From Caulobacter sp. (GTDB taxonomy: Bacteria; Pseudomonadota; Alphaproteobacteria; Caulobacterales; Caulobacteraceae): 64,000 bases of DNA. The stretch is taken from the NCBI GenBank assembly GCA_019636175.1, contig JAHBYC010000010.1, positions 19,737 through 83,736 on the forward strand, in the 5' to 3' direction. The position numbers were made by a program, and so were the translations under genes. Under the pieces are notes generated by a model, which worked only from the letters and a program-made list of their open reading frames with translations, had not been told where the DNA came from and did not search any database. Positions 8,107 to 16,858 of the stretch are shown here, in pieces (positions within the stretch are counted from its first letter, which is position 1; every line of letters starts with the position of its first letter).

Positions 8107-9105
8107 ATGACGTCACGCCGCATGGTTCTCGGCGCCGGTCTCGCGGCGCTGGCGGCCGCCTGCTCAAAGGCGCCCGCGACCCCGCCCGGCCGGACCCTCA
8201 TTCGCTTCGCCACCGACTGGAAGGCCCAGGCCGAGCACGGCGGCTTCTATCAGGCCCTGGCGATGGGCGAGTACGCCAGGCGCGGGCTGGAGGTGGAGAT
8301 CAAACAGGGCGGTCCCGGGGTCAATGTGCCGCAACTCCTGGCCGCCGGCGCGGTCGAGCTCGGCATGGGCTCCAACGGTTTCATCGCCCTGAACCTGGTC
8401 AAGGAGGGCGTTCCTGTGAAGGCGGTCGCGGCCTTCATGCAAAAGGACCCGCAGGTCCTGCTGGCCCACCCCGGCCAGGGTGTCGCCTCCATCGCCGACA
8501 TGAAGGGCCGGCCGATCCTGCTGTCGGCAGCGTCGCGCGAAGCCTTCTGGGTCTGGTTGCGGGCCAAGTACGGGTTCAGCGATGACCAGATCCGCGCCTA
8601 CAACTACAGCGCCGCGCCCTTCCTCGCCGACAAGCGCGCGATCCAGCAGGGCTACCTGTCGAGCGAACCCTACACCATCGAGAAGGAGGCCGGCCTCAAG
8701 CCGGAGGTATTCCTGCTCGCTGACGAGGGCTATCCCGGCTACGCCACCATGGTCCTTGCCCCTGACAAGCTGATCAATCGCAACCCCGACGCCATCCGCG
8801 GCTTCATCGAGGCCAGCGCCATCGGCTGGAGGGAATACCTCAAGGGAGACCCGTCGGCGGCCGACGCCCTGATCCTGAAGGACAATCCGGAGATGACCCC
8901 GGAGCTGCTGGCCTACGCACGCAAGGTGATGAACCAGTACGGCATCGTCGACAGCGGCGACGCCGCCACCCTGGGTCTGGGCGCCATGACCGACGCCCGC
9001 TGGGCAGAGTTCTTCAAGGTCACCTCCGAACAGGGCGTCTACCCCAAGGACATGGCCTACAAGGACGCCTACACCCTGCAGTTCGCGGGGCCCGCCGCCA
9101 AGTGA
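8107..9105 (+). CDS. ABC transporter substrate-binding lipoprotein (NMT1/THI5-like)
   Basis: A 332-residue solute-binding protein from ATG 8107 with a GGAGGG ribosome binding site. The N-terminus combines a twin-arginine-like SRR with a lipobox (LAAAC, Cys at about residue 20), so it is probably a membrane-anchored periplasmic lipoprotein. The mature start TLIRFATDWKAQAEHGGFY and VNVPQLLAAGAVELGMGSN segments fit the NMT1/THI5/TauA/SsuA fold. This fold serves importers of thiamine precursors, riboflavin, taurine or sulfonates, and I cannot choose among them. It is the first gene of a three-gene importer operon and lies 80 bases after the candidate structured RNA. Confidence 0.88.
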   Translation: MTSRRMVLGAGLAALAAACSKAPATPPGRTLIRFATDWKAQAEHGGFYQALAMGEYARRGLEVEIKQGGPGVNVPQLLAAGAVELGMGSNGFIALNLVKEGVPVKAVAAFMQKDPQVLLAHPGQGVASIADMKGRPILLSAASREAFWVWLRAKYGFSDDQIRAYNYSAAPFLADKRAIQQGYLSSEPYTIEKEAGLKPEVFLLADEGYPGYATMVLAPDKLINRNPDAIRGFIEASAIGWREYLKGDPSAADALILKDNPEMTPELLAYARKVMNQYGIVDSGDAATLGLGAMTDARWAEFFKVTSEQGVYPKDMAYKDAYTLQFAGPAAK

Positions 9106-9836
9106 TCGCGGCGCTCCAGTCGGTTGAGGTCCACTACGACCGCGGGATCGCGCTGGGGCCGATAGACCTGGCCCTGGCGGACGGCGAGGTCGTCGCCCTT
9201 GTCGGGCCGTCAGGTTGCGGCAAGTCGACGGCGATGCGTTTGCTGGCCGGGCTTGAGCCGCCGACGCGTGGCGAGGTGGCGCGTTCACCGGAGCGGGGCG
9301 AGACCTCGCTTGTCTTCCAGGCTCCGACCCTCGCGCCCTGGCTGAGCGCCCGTGACAACGTCGCCCTTCCCCTGGAACTGACGGGCCGCGGGCGGGACGA
9401 GGCCCGGCGGGCGGCGGACGTCTGGCTGGCGAGGGTCGGGCTGGAGGGATCGGAGCGGGCCCGGCCGGCGCAGCTGTCCGGCGGCATGGCGATGCGGGTT
9501 TCCCTGGCCCGGGCCCTGGCGACCGGCCCGAGGTTGCTACTGCTCGACGAGCCCTTCGCGGCGCTGGACGAGATCACCCGCCGGCGCCTGGCCGATGATG
9601 TTCTCGCCCTGTGGGCCGACCTTGGGCCCGCCATCCTGTTCGTCACCCACAATGTCGAGGAGGCGGTCTATATGGCCGACCGCGTGGTGGTGATGACGCC
9701 GGGGCCGGGGAGGATCGCCGGCGAGGTCACAATCGACGCCCCGACCCCGCGCCCGGAAGGCTTCCGCACCACATCCCGCTTTCGCGAGGCCGCCGAGGCC
9801 GTGTCGATCTTGCTGGCGAGGGGAGGGGCGATTTGA
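9102..9836 (+). CDS. ABC transporter ATP-binding protein (TauB/SsuB type)
   Basis: A 244-residue ATPase that energises the importer encoded with its neighbours. It has Walker A GPSGCGKST, Q-loop VFQAP, signature LSGGMAMRVSLARAL and Walker B LLLLDEPFAALDE, then the switch histidine in VTHNVEEAV. The GTG start at 9102 overlaps the stop of the binding protein by four bases, indicating translational coupling. Length and the early VEVHYDRG segment match nitrate/sulfonate/thiamine-precursor type ATPases. Confidence 0.92.
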   Translation: MIAALQSVEVHYDRGIALGPIDLALADGEVVALVGPSGCGKSTAMRLLAGLEPPTRGEVARSPERGETSLVFQAPTLAPWLSARDNVALPLELTGRGRDEARRAADVWLARVGLEGSERARPAQLSGGMAMRVSLARALATGPRLLLLDEPFAALDEITRRRLADDVLALWADLGPAILFVTHNVEEAVYMADRVVVMTPGPGRIAGEVTIDAPTPRPEGFRTTSRFREAAEAVSILLARGGAI

Positions 9837-10600
9837 GACGGCTCGTCGATCTCCTGGCGCCCCTGACGCTGGTGATCGCCCTCCTCGTCGGCTGGGAGCT
9901 CGCCTGTCGGCTCCTGTCCGTGCCGGTCTATCTCCTTCCGGCCCCGAGCGCGGTGTGGACCAGCCTGGTTTCCGACTGGCAGGCCCTGGCGGCCGCGGCC
10001 TGGACGACCCTGTCGATGGCGCTGATCGCCCTGGTGATCGCCAGCCTTGGCGCCTGCTCCCTGGCCTTGCTGGGCGGGCTCAGCCCGTTGATCGAAAAGG
10101 CCATCCAGCCGATCGCGGTCAGTCTGCAGGTGACGCCGGTCATCGCCATCGCACCGTTGGTGATGATCTGGACCGGGCTGGACCATCCTGGCCGGGCGAT
10201 CATCGTGCTGGCCACGATCGTCGCCTTCTTCCCGATCTATTCGGGCGCCGCCACCGGTTTGCGGGCGACCGATCCCGACCTTCAGCGCCTGTTCGTCCTC
10301 TATGGCGCCAATCGCTGGCAGACCCTTCTGCGCCTGCGCCTGCCCTCCGCCTTGCCGGCCCTGATCGAGGGTCACAAGGTGGCCACCTCCCTTTCGGTGA
10401 TCGGCGCGGTGGTCGCCGAATTCGTCGCCGGCTCCGGCGGCGCCCAGGGGCTTGCCTGGCGCATTGTCGAGTCGGCCAACCGCCTGCAGACCGCGAGGGT
10501 CTTCGCCGCCCTGTTCACCCTGGCGGTGATGGCGGCGCTGCTGTTCAAGCTGGTCGACATTCTCGAGCGACGCCTGCTGGCCTGGTGGCGCGGACGTTAG
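9833..10600 (+). CDS. ABC transporter permease (binding-protein-dependent)
   Basis: A 255-residue inner-membrane protein with about six hydrophobic segments. Start TTG 9833 overlaps the ATPase stop and follows a GGGGAGGGG site. The cytoplasmic coupling (EAA) loop is visible as LYGANRWQTLLRLRLPSALP near residue 155-175. With genes 8107 and 9102 it completes an importer whose substrate is not evident from sequence. The permease belongs to the TauC/SsuC/ThiX-like BPD_transp_1 group. Confidence 0.9.
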   Translation: MRRLVDLLAPLTLVIALLVGWELACRLLSVPVYLLPAPSAVWTSLVSDWQALAAAAWTTLSMALIALVIASLGACSLALLGGLSPLIEKAIQPIAVSLQVTPVIAIAPLVMIWTGLDHPGRAIIVLATIVAFFPIYSGAATGLRATDPDLQRLFVLYGANRWQTLLRLRLPSALPALIEGHKVATSLSVIGAVVAEFVAGSGGAQGLAWRIVESANRLQTARVFAALFTLAVMAALLFKLVDILERRLLAWWRGR

Positions 10601-10653
10601 GGCGACCTTAAGCGGCGCTGGCCTATACAACCGGGAATCAACCCCGGGTATTC

Positions 10654-11229
10654 ATGGCCATGCGCCCTGGTCTCATCCTTCTGCTGCTCGCCCTGCCCGG
10701 CGCCGCCATGGCGACGGAAGACCGGTATGGACCGCGCCGCGCGTCCGAGCTGACGGTTGCCGGGTCGGCCACGAGGCCGCAGGCCTATGGCGGACCGACG
10801 CTGACCTGGTCGGGCAAGGCGCAGGCCTCGGTTCCGGACGCGCGGCGGTCGGTTGCCGCAGCGCCAACGGCCCCGGTCAGGTCCCCGCCGGCCTATGCTG
10901 ACCGCGGCGCAGCGCCTGCGCCCGCGCCGCCAGCGTCCCTGCCGACCAGCCTCTATGACGGCCCCGCCGCGCCGGCCCAGGCCGCGCCCCCGTCACCGCC
11001 GGTTGCCGCCTCGCCCTATGGCAATTACCAGCCCCGAGCCTATTCGGTGGTTCGCGAGTATGGCGGGACGCCTGACCGCATTCCGGCCCCGCCGCCGCAG
11101 AGCGCCTTCACCGGTCCCGAGGTCTCGCTGATGCCCGGACTGCTCGGCGCGGCGCCTCCGGATGATCCGGCGGGCGATGCCGACACAGAAGACCCCGAAG
11201 CCCGCCGCCCGGCCAAGGACAAGAAATGA
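10654..11229 (+). CDS. Exported Pro/Ala-rich protein of unknown function
   Basis: A 191-residue protein with a clear signal peptide (MRPGLILLLLALPGAAMA, cleavage after AMA). The start is ATG 10654 or the in-frame ATG two codons later. The mature chain is low-complexity, rich in Pro, Ala, Tyr and Ser, and its C-terminus is acidic then basic (DADTEDPEARRPAKDKK). It resembles intrinsically disordered periplasmic or cell-wall linker proteins. Its stop overlaps the DUF2336 start by ATGA, so the two are probably cotranslated. No family recognised. Confidence 0.65.
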   Translation: MAMRPGLILLLLALPGAAMATEDRYGPRRASELTVAGSATRPQAYGGPTLTWSGKAQASVPDARRSVAAAPTAPVRSPPAYADRGAAPAPAPPASLPTSLYDGPAAPAQAAPPSPPVAASPYGNYQPRAYSVVREYGGTPDRIPAPPPQSAFTGPEVSLMPGLLGAAPPDDPAGDADTEDPEARRPAKDKK

Positions 11230-12326
11230 GTTCCGATCCCGCCCGCCTGCACGAACTGATCGAACTGGCCCATGAAGGGTCCAGTGAGCGTCGCCGCGAC
11301 CTGCTGCGCGGCCTGACCGACGCCTTCTTCGGCCGGGAGTCCCACGGGCCGGCTGAAATGGCGCTGTTCGATCAGGTCCTGACCCAGCTGTCCGGGGAAA
11401 TGGAGGTCGCGGTCCGCGCCGAGCTGTCGGGGCGCATCGCCGAGCGATCCGATGCGCCAGGCGGGCTGATGCGTCGTCTGGCCCATGACGAGATCAGCGT
11501 CGCCGGTCCGGTGCTGCGCCAGGGGCGCGGCCTGTCCGACGAAGAGCTGCTGAGCGTCGCCCGCACCCAGGGACAAGACCATCTGGCGGCCATTTCCCAA
11601 CGCGCCCACGTGCCGTCATCGGTCAGCGACGTCATTGTCGAGCGCGGTGATGAGGACACCTTGAGCGTCCTTATCGGCAACAACGGCGCCGATCTGTCGC
11701 GGGAAGCCCATGAGCGGCTGGTCGACCGCGCGACCGAAAGCCCGCGCCTGCAGGAGGGGCTGGTCAACCGCCGCAGCCTGCCGGTCGATCTGCTCAACGA
11801 AATCTACTTCGTGGCCGAGGCCCGCATTCGCGAACAGATCCTCGCCCGCAACGCCACGATCGACCCCAAGGAACTGGAGGTCGCGCTCGAGCGCGGCCGC
11901 AAACGCCTCGCCGCGCGTGACGGCGCCTTGCCGGCAGACTATGCGAAAGCCGAAGCCGAAGTCGCGGCCATGGCCGCCCGGGGTGAACTGGGCCCACGCA
12001 CACTGGCGGCCCTTTTGCGAGGCCGGCAGACCACCAGGTTTCTGGTCGCCCTGTCGCAGCTGGCGCACGTCGATTTCCACACGGCCCGGCGCATTGTCGA
12101 GGGCCGCGAGCTGGACGCTCTGTCGATCATCTGCAAGGCCGCCGGCTTCGAGCCGAGCCTGTATCTGACCTTCGCGGTGCTGATGCTGGACAGCGACCCC
12201 GACGCGATGGCCAAGGCGCGCCAGTACGGCCAGCTCTACAATGAGCTGCCGCTGGAGGTTGCCCAGCGGACCATTCGCTTCTGGCGGATGCGCCGTCAGA
12301 CGGGCGACGTCTCGGCGGCGGCCTGA
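11226..12326 (+). CDS. DUF2336 family protein
   Basis: A 366-residue soluble, almost wholly helical protein. Motifs such as LMRRLAHDEISVAGPVL and DLLNEIYFVAEARIREQIL are typical of DUF2336, a HEAT-repeat-like family common in Caulobacterales and Rhizobiales. I know of no biochemical function for the family; some members have been linked to stress or cell-cycle phenotypes in alphaproteobacteria, which I do not press here. Start ATG 11226 overlaps the preceding secreted-protein gene by four bases. Confidence 0.85.
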   Translation: MSSDPARLHELIELAHEGSSERRRDLLRGLTDAFFGRESHGPAEMALFDQVLTQLSGEMEVAVRAELSGRIAERSDAPGGLMRRLAHDEISVAGPVLRQGRGLSDEELLSVARTQGQDHLAAISQRAHVPSSVSDVIVERGDEDTLSVLIGNNGADLSREAHERLVDRATESPRLQEGLVNRRSLPVDLLNEIYFVAEARIREQILARNATIDPKELEVALERGRKRLAARDGALPADYAKAEAEVAAMAARGELGPRTLAALLRGRQTTRFLVALSQLAHVDFHTARRIVEGRELDALSIICKAAGFEPSLYLTFAVLMLDSDPDAMAKARQYGQLYNELPLEVAQRTIRFWRMRRQTGDVSAAA

Positions 12327-12357
12327 CCACCCTGGCCTGCCGGGGCTGACAGTCTCC

Positions 12358-13713
12358 TCAACGCCCTGCGCGGTCGCGCAATCTGTCGAGGCCCTTGGCG
12401 GCCAGATCTGACAGCGAGCGCAGGCCCTGCTCGGCGAACACCTCCAGCGCCGCGTCATAGGCCACGGCGGCGCCGGCCAGTCGGGCGTCGGCCCGGCCGG
12501 TGATCTCCACCCGAAGTTCATAGAGACGGGCAAGACCCAGCTGGCTGACGGCCCAGGCGACGGGATCGCTTGCCGGCTGCGCAGTCGCCAGTTCGGTGCG
12601 CAGCGCCGCCTCGGCCGCGTCCAGCACCGCCAGATCCCCGGTCAGTTCCGCCAGCCGGCCCAGGCAGTTGGCGCGACTGGCGGCGACGGCGGCCTGAAGG
12701 CTGAGCGCCGGCTGGTCCCTCAGGCCCAACAGCGCCCGGTCATAGCATCGAAGCGCCTGGTCGAAGGCGCGCGGCGCGTCCGTCGCCTCGCCCAGCGTTT
12801 GCAGGGCCTGGCCAAGCATGGCCTGGATACGGGTCCAGTCCAGCGGACTGTGGTCGCGGGGCACCGCCTCCAGCGCCCGCGTCAGCTGCTCGACGCCGTC
12901 GGCGGCGGCGGCGGTGTCGCCCGTCAGTTCGGCCAGCAGGGCGCGGGCGGCGCCGGCCTGCGCCGCGATGCGGGCGCTCATCAGCGGCTCATATCCGGCG
13001 TCCAGGCTGTCGGCGGCTGCCTGCAGTTCCCTCAGGGCGCAATCGAGCAAAGGCTGATCCTTCAGTCGGGCGCCGCAGCCGGCGAGAATGTCGGCCAGGA
13101 CGCCCCGTTGTTCGGCGGCGATGAGGCGCAGGGCGGCGTTACCCTTGCCGGCCCGGTCCAGCCGCCGCAGGGGAGCCTCGAAGCGTTCGGCGGCGGCGAG
13201 GGCGTCTTCCAGACCGCCCCGCGCGAGAGCCCGGCGGCCGGCCAGTCCAGCGAGACCGCACAGCGCCAGAGCGCCCGCGGGACCGGCGTCGGAAGCAACC
13301 GGGGTCAGGGTGGCGGACACCGCCGCCTCCAGGCCCTCGTCGCCAAACAGGTCCGCGCCCAGCAGGGCGCAGAAGGCCTGTTCGACCCGGGCCCGGGCCA
13401 TATCGCCGCCGCGGCCATCGGCTTCGAAGCGATCGGCGGCGGCCTGGGCGCAGGCGGCGGCTTTCCTCAGGGCGACCGGATCGCCGTCCCTGCGGGCGAT
13501 TTCCCGCCAGATGATGGCGGCGTCGAGCTGACGGGCCGCGGGATCCTTCGCGCTGATGCGGCCGGCGGCGATGTCGGCGGAGCGGGCCTCGGCCTTCAGC
13601 AGCCCCAGATCCAGCAGATCCAGCAGGGCGGCGTCGCCGCCGGAAAGACCGTCGCGCGGGGCGACGGCAGGAGCGCTGAACGCCCGACGCAACTCACGTC
13701 CAAACTCGAACAT
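12358..13713 (-). CDS. Helical-repeat (TPR-like) protein of unknown function
   Basis: A 451-residue, Ala-rich protein from ATG 13713 (MFEFGRELRRAFSAP), chosen for a GGAGGG about 10 bases upstream; an in-frame ATG at 13782 would add 23 residues. The body is a series of degenerate two-helix repeats, for example AFDQALRCYDRALLGLRDQ and LARLYELRVEITGRADARL, which look like TPR/SEL1-like repeats. There is no signal peptide, so it should be cytoplasmic. It converges on the DUF2336 gene. A CtrA-box-like sequence lies about 100 bases upstream. Confidence 0.72.
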   Translation of the reverse strand: MFEFGRELRRAFSAPAVAPRDGLSGGDAALLDLLDLGLLKAEARSADIAAGRISAKDPAARQLDAAIIWREIARRDGDPVALRKAAACAQAAADRFEADGRGGDMARARVEQAFCALLGADLFGDEGLEAAVSATLTPVASDAGPAGALALCGLAGLAGRRALARGGLEDALAAAERFEAPLRRLDRAGKGNAALRLIAAEQRGVLADILAGCGARLKDQPLLDCALRELQAAADSLDAGYEPLMSARIAAQAGAARALLAELTGDTAAAADGVEQLTRALEAVPRDHSPLDWTRIQAMLGQALQTLGEATDAPRAFDQALRCYDRALLGLRDQPALSLQAAVAASRANCLGRLAELTGDLAVLDAAEAALRTELATAQPASDPVAWAVSQLGLARLYELRVEITGRADARLAGAAVAYDAALEVFAEQGLRSLSDLAAKGLDRLRDRAGR

Positions 13714-13804
13714 GCCCGCTCTGCCCTCCGGCAATCTTCCGTCCCAAGCCGGAACAGTCCGGGGGTCGGTAAGGCGGATCACAGCAAAGCCCGGTCCGAG
13801 TTTG

Positions 13805-13820
13805 TTTACAACTCGTTAAC
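13805..13820. promoter_or_regulatory. CtrA-box-like sequence
   Basis: TTTA, seven bases, then TTAAC (13805-13820) differs at one position from the TTAA-N7-TTAAC consensus of the cell-cycle regulator CtrA. It lies in an AT-rich patch upstream of the helical-repeat gene, which starts at 13713. The match is suggestive only. Confidence 0.35.
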
Positions 13821-13870
13821 CATAAATAGTTCGCGCGACGGATGCGTTTGTCTCGCCGTGCCGTCCCCGA

Positions 13871-16198
13871 TCAGAACGGGATCGGGCCGTCGGGCAGCTT
13901 GGGCTGGGGTTTCGGCGGCGGCGCCGATTTGGGCGGCAGGCCGCGCGGCTGCGGACCGCCCTTGGTGGGCGGAGGCGGTGCCGGCGGCATGCCGGGCGCG
14001 CCTGGCGCCAGCGGATCGCCAGGACCATCGCCGCCCGGCGCCGGGTCACGGGTCAGGATCTCCAGCTCCCCGGCGGCCCTGTTGAAGTCGAGCGCGACGC
14101 CTTCATAGAAACCGTTGCGCGGATCCGGCTCGGTCTCGGGTTCGGGATCGGGAACCTGCCAGTCGAAATCGCGAACCGGCAGGCCCTTGTGCGCGGCGAC
14201 CATATATTGCCGCCAGATGGTCGTCGGCATGCCGCCGCCGGCCACCCGTTCCATCGGGGTGTCGTTGTCGTTGCCGACCCACACGCCGGTGACGATGTCG
14301 GGGGTGAAGCCGATGAACCAGGCGTCGCGATAGTTCTGGCTGGTGCCGGTCTTCCCCGCGGCGGGCCGTCCGAAGGCCGCGCGGGTCCCGGTGCCGTGGG
14401 TGACGACGCCCTTGAGCATATTGACCATCATGCTGGCGTTGGCGAGGTCATAGACCGGGGTCGGCGCGCGCTGGGAGCGGCTGTAGACCGGCTGTCCATC
14501 CTGGGTGACGATGCTGTCGATGATGTAGGGCTGGACGCGCTGTCCGGCCTGCTGGAACACCTGGAAGGCGCTGACCAGTTCCAGCAGATTGACCTCGTAG
14601 CTGCCCAGGGCGACCGACAGGTCGGGACGTGCGGGAATGGTGGTGAAGCCGAACCGGCGGCTGATTTCGCCGATCGCCGGACCGCCGACCTCTTCCCCGA
14701 CCTTGACCGCGACGGTGTTGATCGACTTGGCCAGGGCCTCCTCGATGGTCACCGGTCCGCGATACTTGCCGCCGTAGTTTTCCGGCTCCCAGTCGCCGAA
14801 CTTCACCGGGCCGTCGACCCGGATGTCCTTGGGCAGCAGGCCCTTTTCCAGGGCGGCCGCATAGACGAACGGCTTAAAGGTCGATCCCGGTTGACGCTTG
14901 GCCTGCACAGCCCGGTTGAAGGGCGCGGCGTCGAAGTCCACGCCGCCGACCATGGCGCGGATCGCGCCGTCCGTGCCCAGCGACAACAGCGCGGCCTGGC
15001 TGGCCTTGGCCTTGACGCCGTCGGTTGCCAGAACCTTGCGCACCGTCTCGGCGCCGACCTTCTGCAGGTTGCTGTCGATGGTCAGGCGGACGGTCAGGTC
15101 GGGGGCGTTTTCGCCGGCGATCTTCACCGCCTCGGTGGTGGCGTAGTCCAGCAGATAGCCAAGGTCGCCCTCGGTCATCAGCGCCTTGGGCGACAGCTGG
15201 GGCGGATTGTCCAGCGCCTCCTGTTCCTGCTCCCTGGTGATCCAGCCCTCGCGCCGCATGCGATCCAGCACCAGATGCGAGCGCTGCAGGGCCGCGCCCA
15301 TGTTCTTGTTCAGGGCGAGGCGGGAAGGGGCCTTGGGCAGGGAAGCCAGCAGCGCGGCCTCGCCGATGGTCAGCTCCGTCGCGGGCTTGCCGAAATAGGA
15401 GCGCGAGGCCCCGTCGATGCCAAAGGTGTTGGCCCCGAAATAGATGCGGTTGAGATAGAGCTGCAGGATCTCGTCGCGGCTCAGCACCTTGTAGAGGCGC
15501 CGCGCCATGACCGCCTCTTGAAGCTTGCGCTTCATGGTCTGCTCGGGACTCAGGAACAGGCCCTTGGCCAGTTGCTGGGTGATCGTCGAGCCGCCCTGCA
15601 CCGTGTGGCCGGCCCTCCAGTTGACGACCATTGCGCGGCTGATGCCGTACAGATCAAGGGCGCCGTGGTGATAGAACCGGCGGTCCTCGGCGGCCAGGAA
15701 GGCCTGGGGCACATGTTTGGGAAGCTGGTCGAGGGTGATCCGGTCGCCATACCGTGGTCCGCGCGTGGCGATCAGGTCGCCCTGACGATCCAGAAAGCGG
15801 ATTCCGGGCGCGCGATTGACCGCGAACAGCGCCGCCCGGTCGGGCAGGTCCGGGACATCCTTCAGATACTTGTTCCAGACGTAGATTCCGCCGCCGATCG
15901 CCGTCGCCGTCCCGATCAGGAACAGTGCGGCCAGAACGATCCACAGCCATTTGAGCCGGGTAATGATCGTCCAGATGCGCTGGCGGAGCCCGTCCCAGTC
16001 AAACGGCTCGCGGCTGACAACCTCCCTGGGCGGACGGGGCTCGCGCGGGGGCTTGCGTTCGCGGGGAGGCTTGGGCTCCTTGACGCGCTTCTGCTTTCGG
16101 ACCGGCTCCTCCTGCGGCTCCGGTTCGGGCGCGTCGTCACTTTCGGACGGCGTTGAGTCCGGAAACTTGAACGGTTCGAGAGACCAATCGTCAGACAC
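13871..16198 (-). CDS. mrcA: Class A penicillin-binding protein 1A (glycosyltransferase/transpeptidase)
   Basis: A 775-residue inner-membrane peptidoglycan synthase. The cytoplasmic N-terminus (about 85 residues) is unusually rich in Pro, Arg, Lys and Glu (PKPPRERKPPREPRPPRE). A single membrane segment follows at about 95-120. The GT51 domain contains EDRRFYHHGALD and GSTITQQLAKG. The transpeptidase domain has the SxxK motif STFK with Ser439, an SxN-type SINT, and Lys616-Thr-Gly (KTG). The C-terminus is a Pro/Gly-rich tail. Length fits PBP1A; the enzyme polymerises and cross-links lipid II in the periplasm. Confidence 0.95.
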   Translation of the reverse strand: MSDDWSLEPFKFPDSTPSESDDAPEPEPQEEPVRKQKRVKEPKPPRERKPPREPRPPREVVSREPFDWDGLRQRIWTIITRLKWLWIVLAALFLIGTATAIGGGIYVWNKYLKDVPDLPDRAALFAVNRAPGIRFLDRQGDLIATRGPRYGDRITLDQLPKHVPQAFLAAEDRRFYHHGALDLYGISRAMVVNWRAGHTVQGGSTITQQLAKGLFLSPEQTMKRKLQEAVMARRLYKVLSRDEILQLYLNRIYFGANTFGIDGASRSYFGKPATELTIGEAALLASLPKAPSRLALNKNMGAALQRSHLVLDRMRREGWITREQEQEALDNPPQLSPKALMTEGDLGYLLDYATTEAVKIAGENAPDLTVRLTIDSNLQKVGAETVRKVLATDGVKAKASQAALLSLGTDGAIRAMVGGVDFDAAPFNRAVQAKRQPGSTFKPFVYAAALEKGLLPKDIRVDGPVKFGDWEPENYGGKYRGPVTIEEALAKSINTVAVKVGEEVGGPAIGEISRRFGFTTIPARPDLSVALGSYEVNLLELVSAFQVFQQAGQRVQPYIIDSIVTQDGQPVYSRSQRAPTPVYDLANASMMVNMLKGVVTHGTGTRAAFGRPAAGKTGTSQNYRDAWFIGFTPDIVTGVWVGNDNDTPMERVAGGGMPTTIWRQYMVAAHKGLPVRDFDWQVPDPEPETEPDPRNGFYEGVALDFNRAAGELEILTRDPAPGGDGPGDPLAPGAPGMPPAPPPPTKGGPQPRGLPPKSAPPPKPQPKLPDGPIPF

Positions 16199-16249
16199 GT
16201 GACAGGAAACCTAGCGGTTGGAGCATTGCGGGTTTAGGACGCAAGGACC

Positions 16250-16726
16250 ATGCCGCGCAAACCCTTCTGGGAATACAAGAGCCTCGGACAGATGACGGTG
16301 GCCGAGTGGGAAAGCCTATGCGACGGCTGCGGCCTTTGCTGCCTGGTTCGCTTCGAGGATGAAGATTCCGGCGAGGTCATACCCACCAGGGTGCATTGCA
16401 AGCTGTTCGACGGACAGGCCTGTCGCTGCACCGACTACGCTGGCCGCAAGGCCCATGTGCCGGACTGCGTGAAACTGACGCCGCACAATATCGAACGCCT
16501 GGCCTGGATGCCGCTGTCCTGCGCCTATCGCCGGCTGCATGAGGGCAAGCGCCTGCCGGACTGGCATCCTCTGATTACAGGCGACCCCGAGAGCGTCCAC
16601 AAGGCCGGGGTCTCGGTGCGGGGCCAGACCATCAGTGAAGAAGAGCTGGCTGACCCGGAGGACGCCCTGCAGTATGCCGCCTGGGACCTGTCGGTGGATC
16701 GCGGCGAGGAACCCTACGACGACTAG
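16250..16726 (+). CDS. UPF0260 (YcgN-type) Cys-rich protein
   Basis: A 158-residue cytoplasmic protein from ATG 16250, with the cluster CDGCGLCC near residue 24-31 and further cysteines (HCKLFD, ACRCTDY, PDCVKL, LSCAYRR). This pattern defines the YcgN/UPF0260 family, which is thought to bind a metal or Fe-S centre; the function is unknown. The WHPLITGDPESVHKAGVSV segment is also characteristic. Length matches E. coli YcgN (about 150 residues). The gene is divergent from the PBP1A gene with a 51-base gap, so the two promoters overlap. Confidence 0.88.
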   Translation: MPRKPFWEYKSLGQMTVAEWESLCDGCGLCCLVRFEDEDSGEVIPTRVHCKLFDGQACRCTDYAGRKAHVPDCVKLTPHNIERLAWMPLSCAYRRLHEGKRLPDWHPLITGDPESVHKAGVSVRGQTISEEELADPEDALQYAAWDLSVDRGEEPYDD

Positions 16727-16858
16727 TCTGGCCTGCCGCCGACGAAGGCGGGCTGCCGACCATCGGTCAATTAGTGACAAAAATGCCACATTGCCCCTTG
16801 CGTGGGGCGCGGGTTTGCTTAGGTAGAGGCCTTCCGCAGTTCACTTCATGAGGATTCC

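Noticed and set aside
7552-8110. Open frames on both strands in the intergenic region before the ABC operon
   Set aside because: They lack good start context, overlap one another, and would run through strong stem-loops; structured RNA explains the sequence better.
14189-16156. Plus-strand open frame of 655 codons
   Set aside because: Antisense to the PBP1A gene, whose motifs are unmistakable; no domain in the shadow frame.
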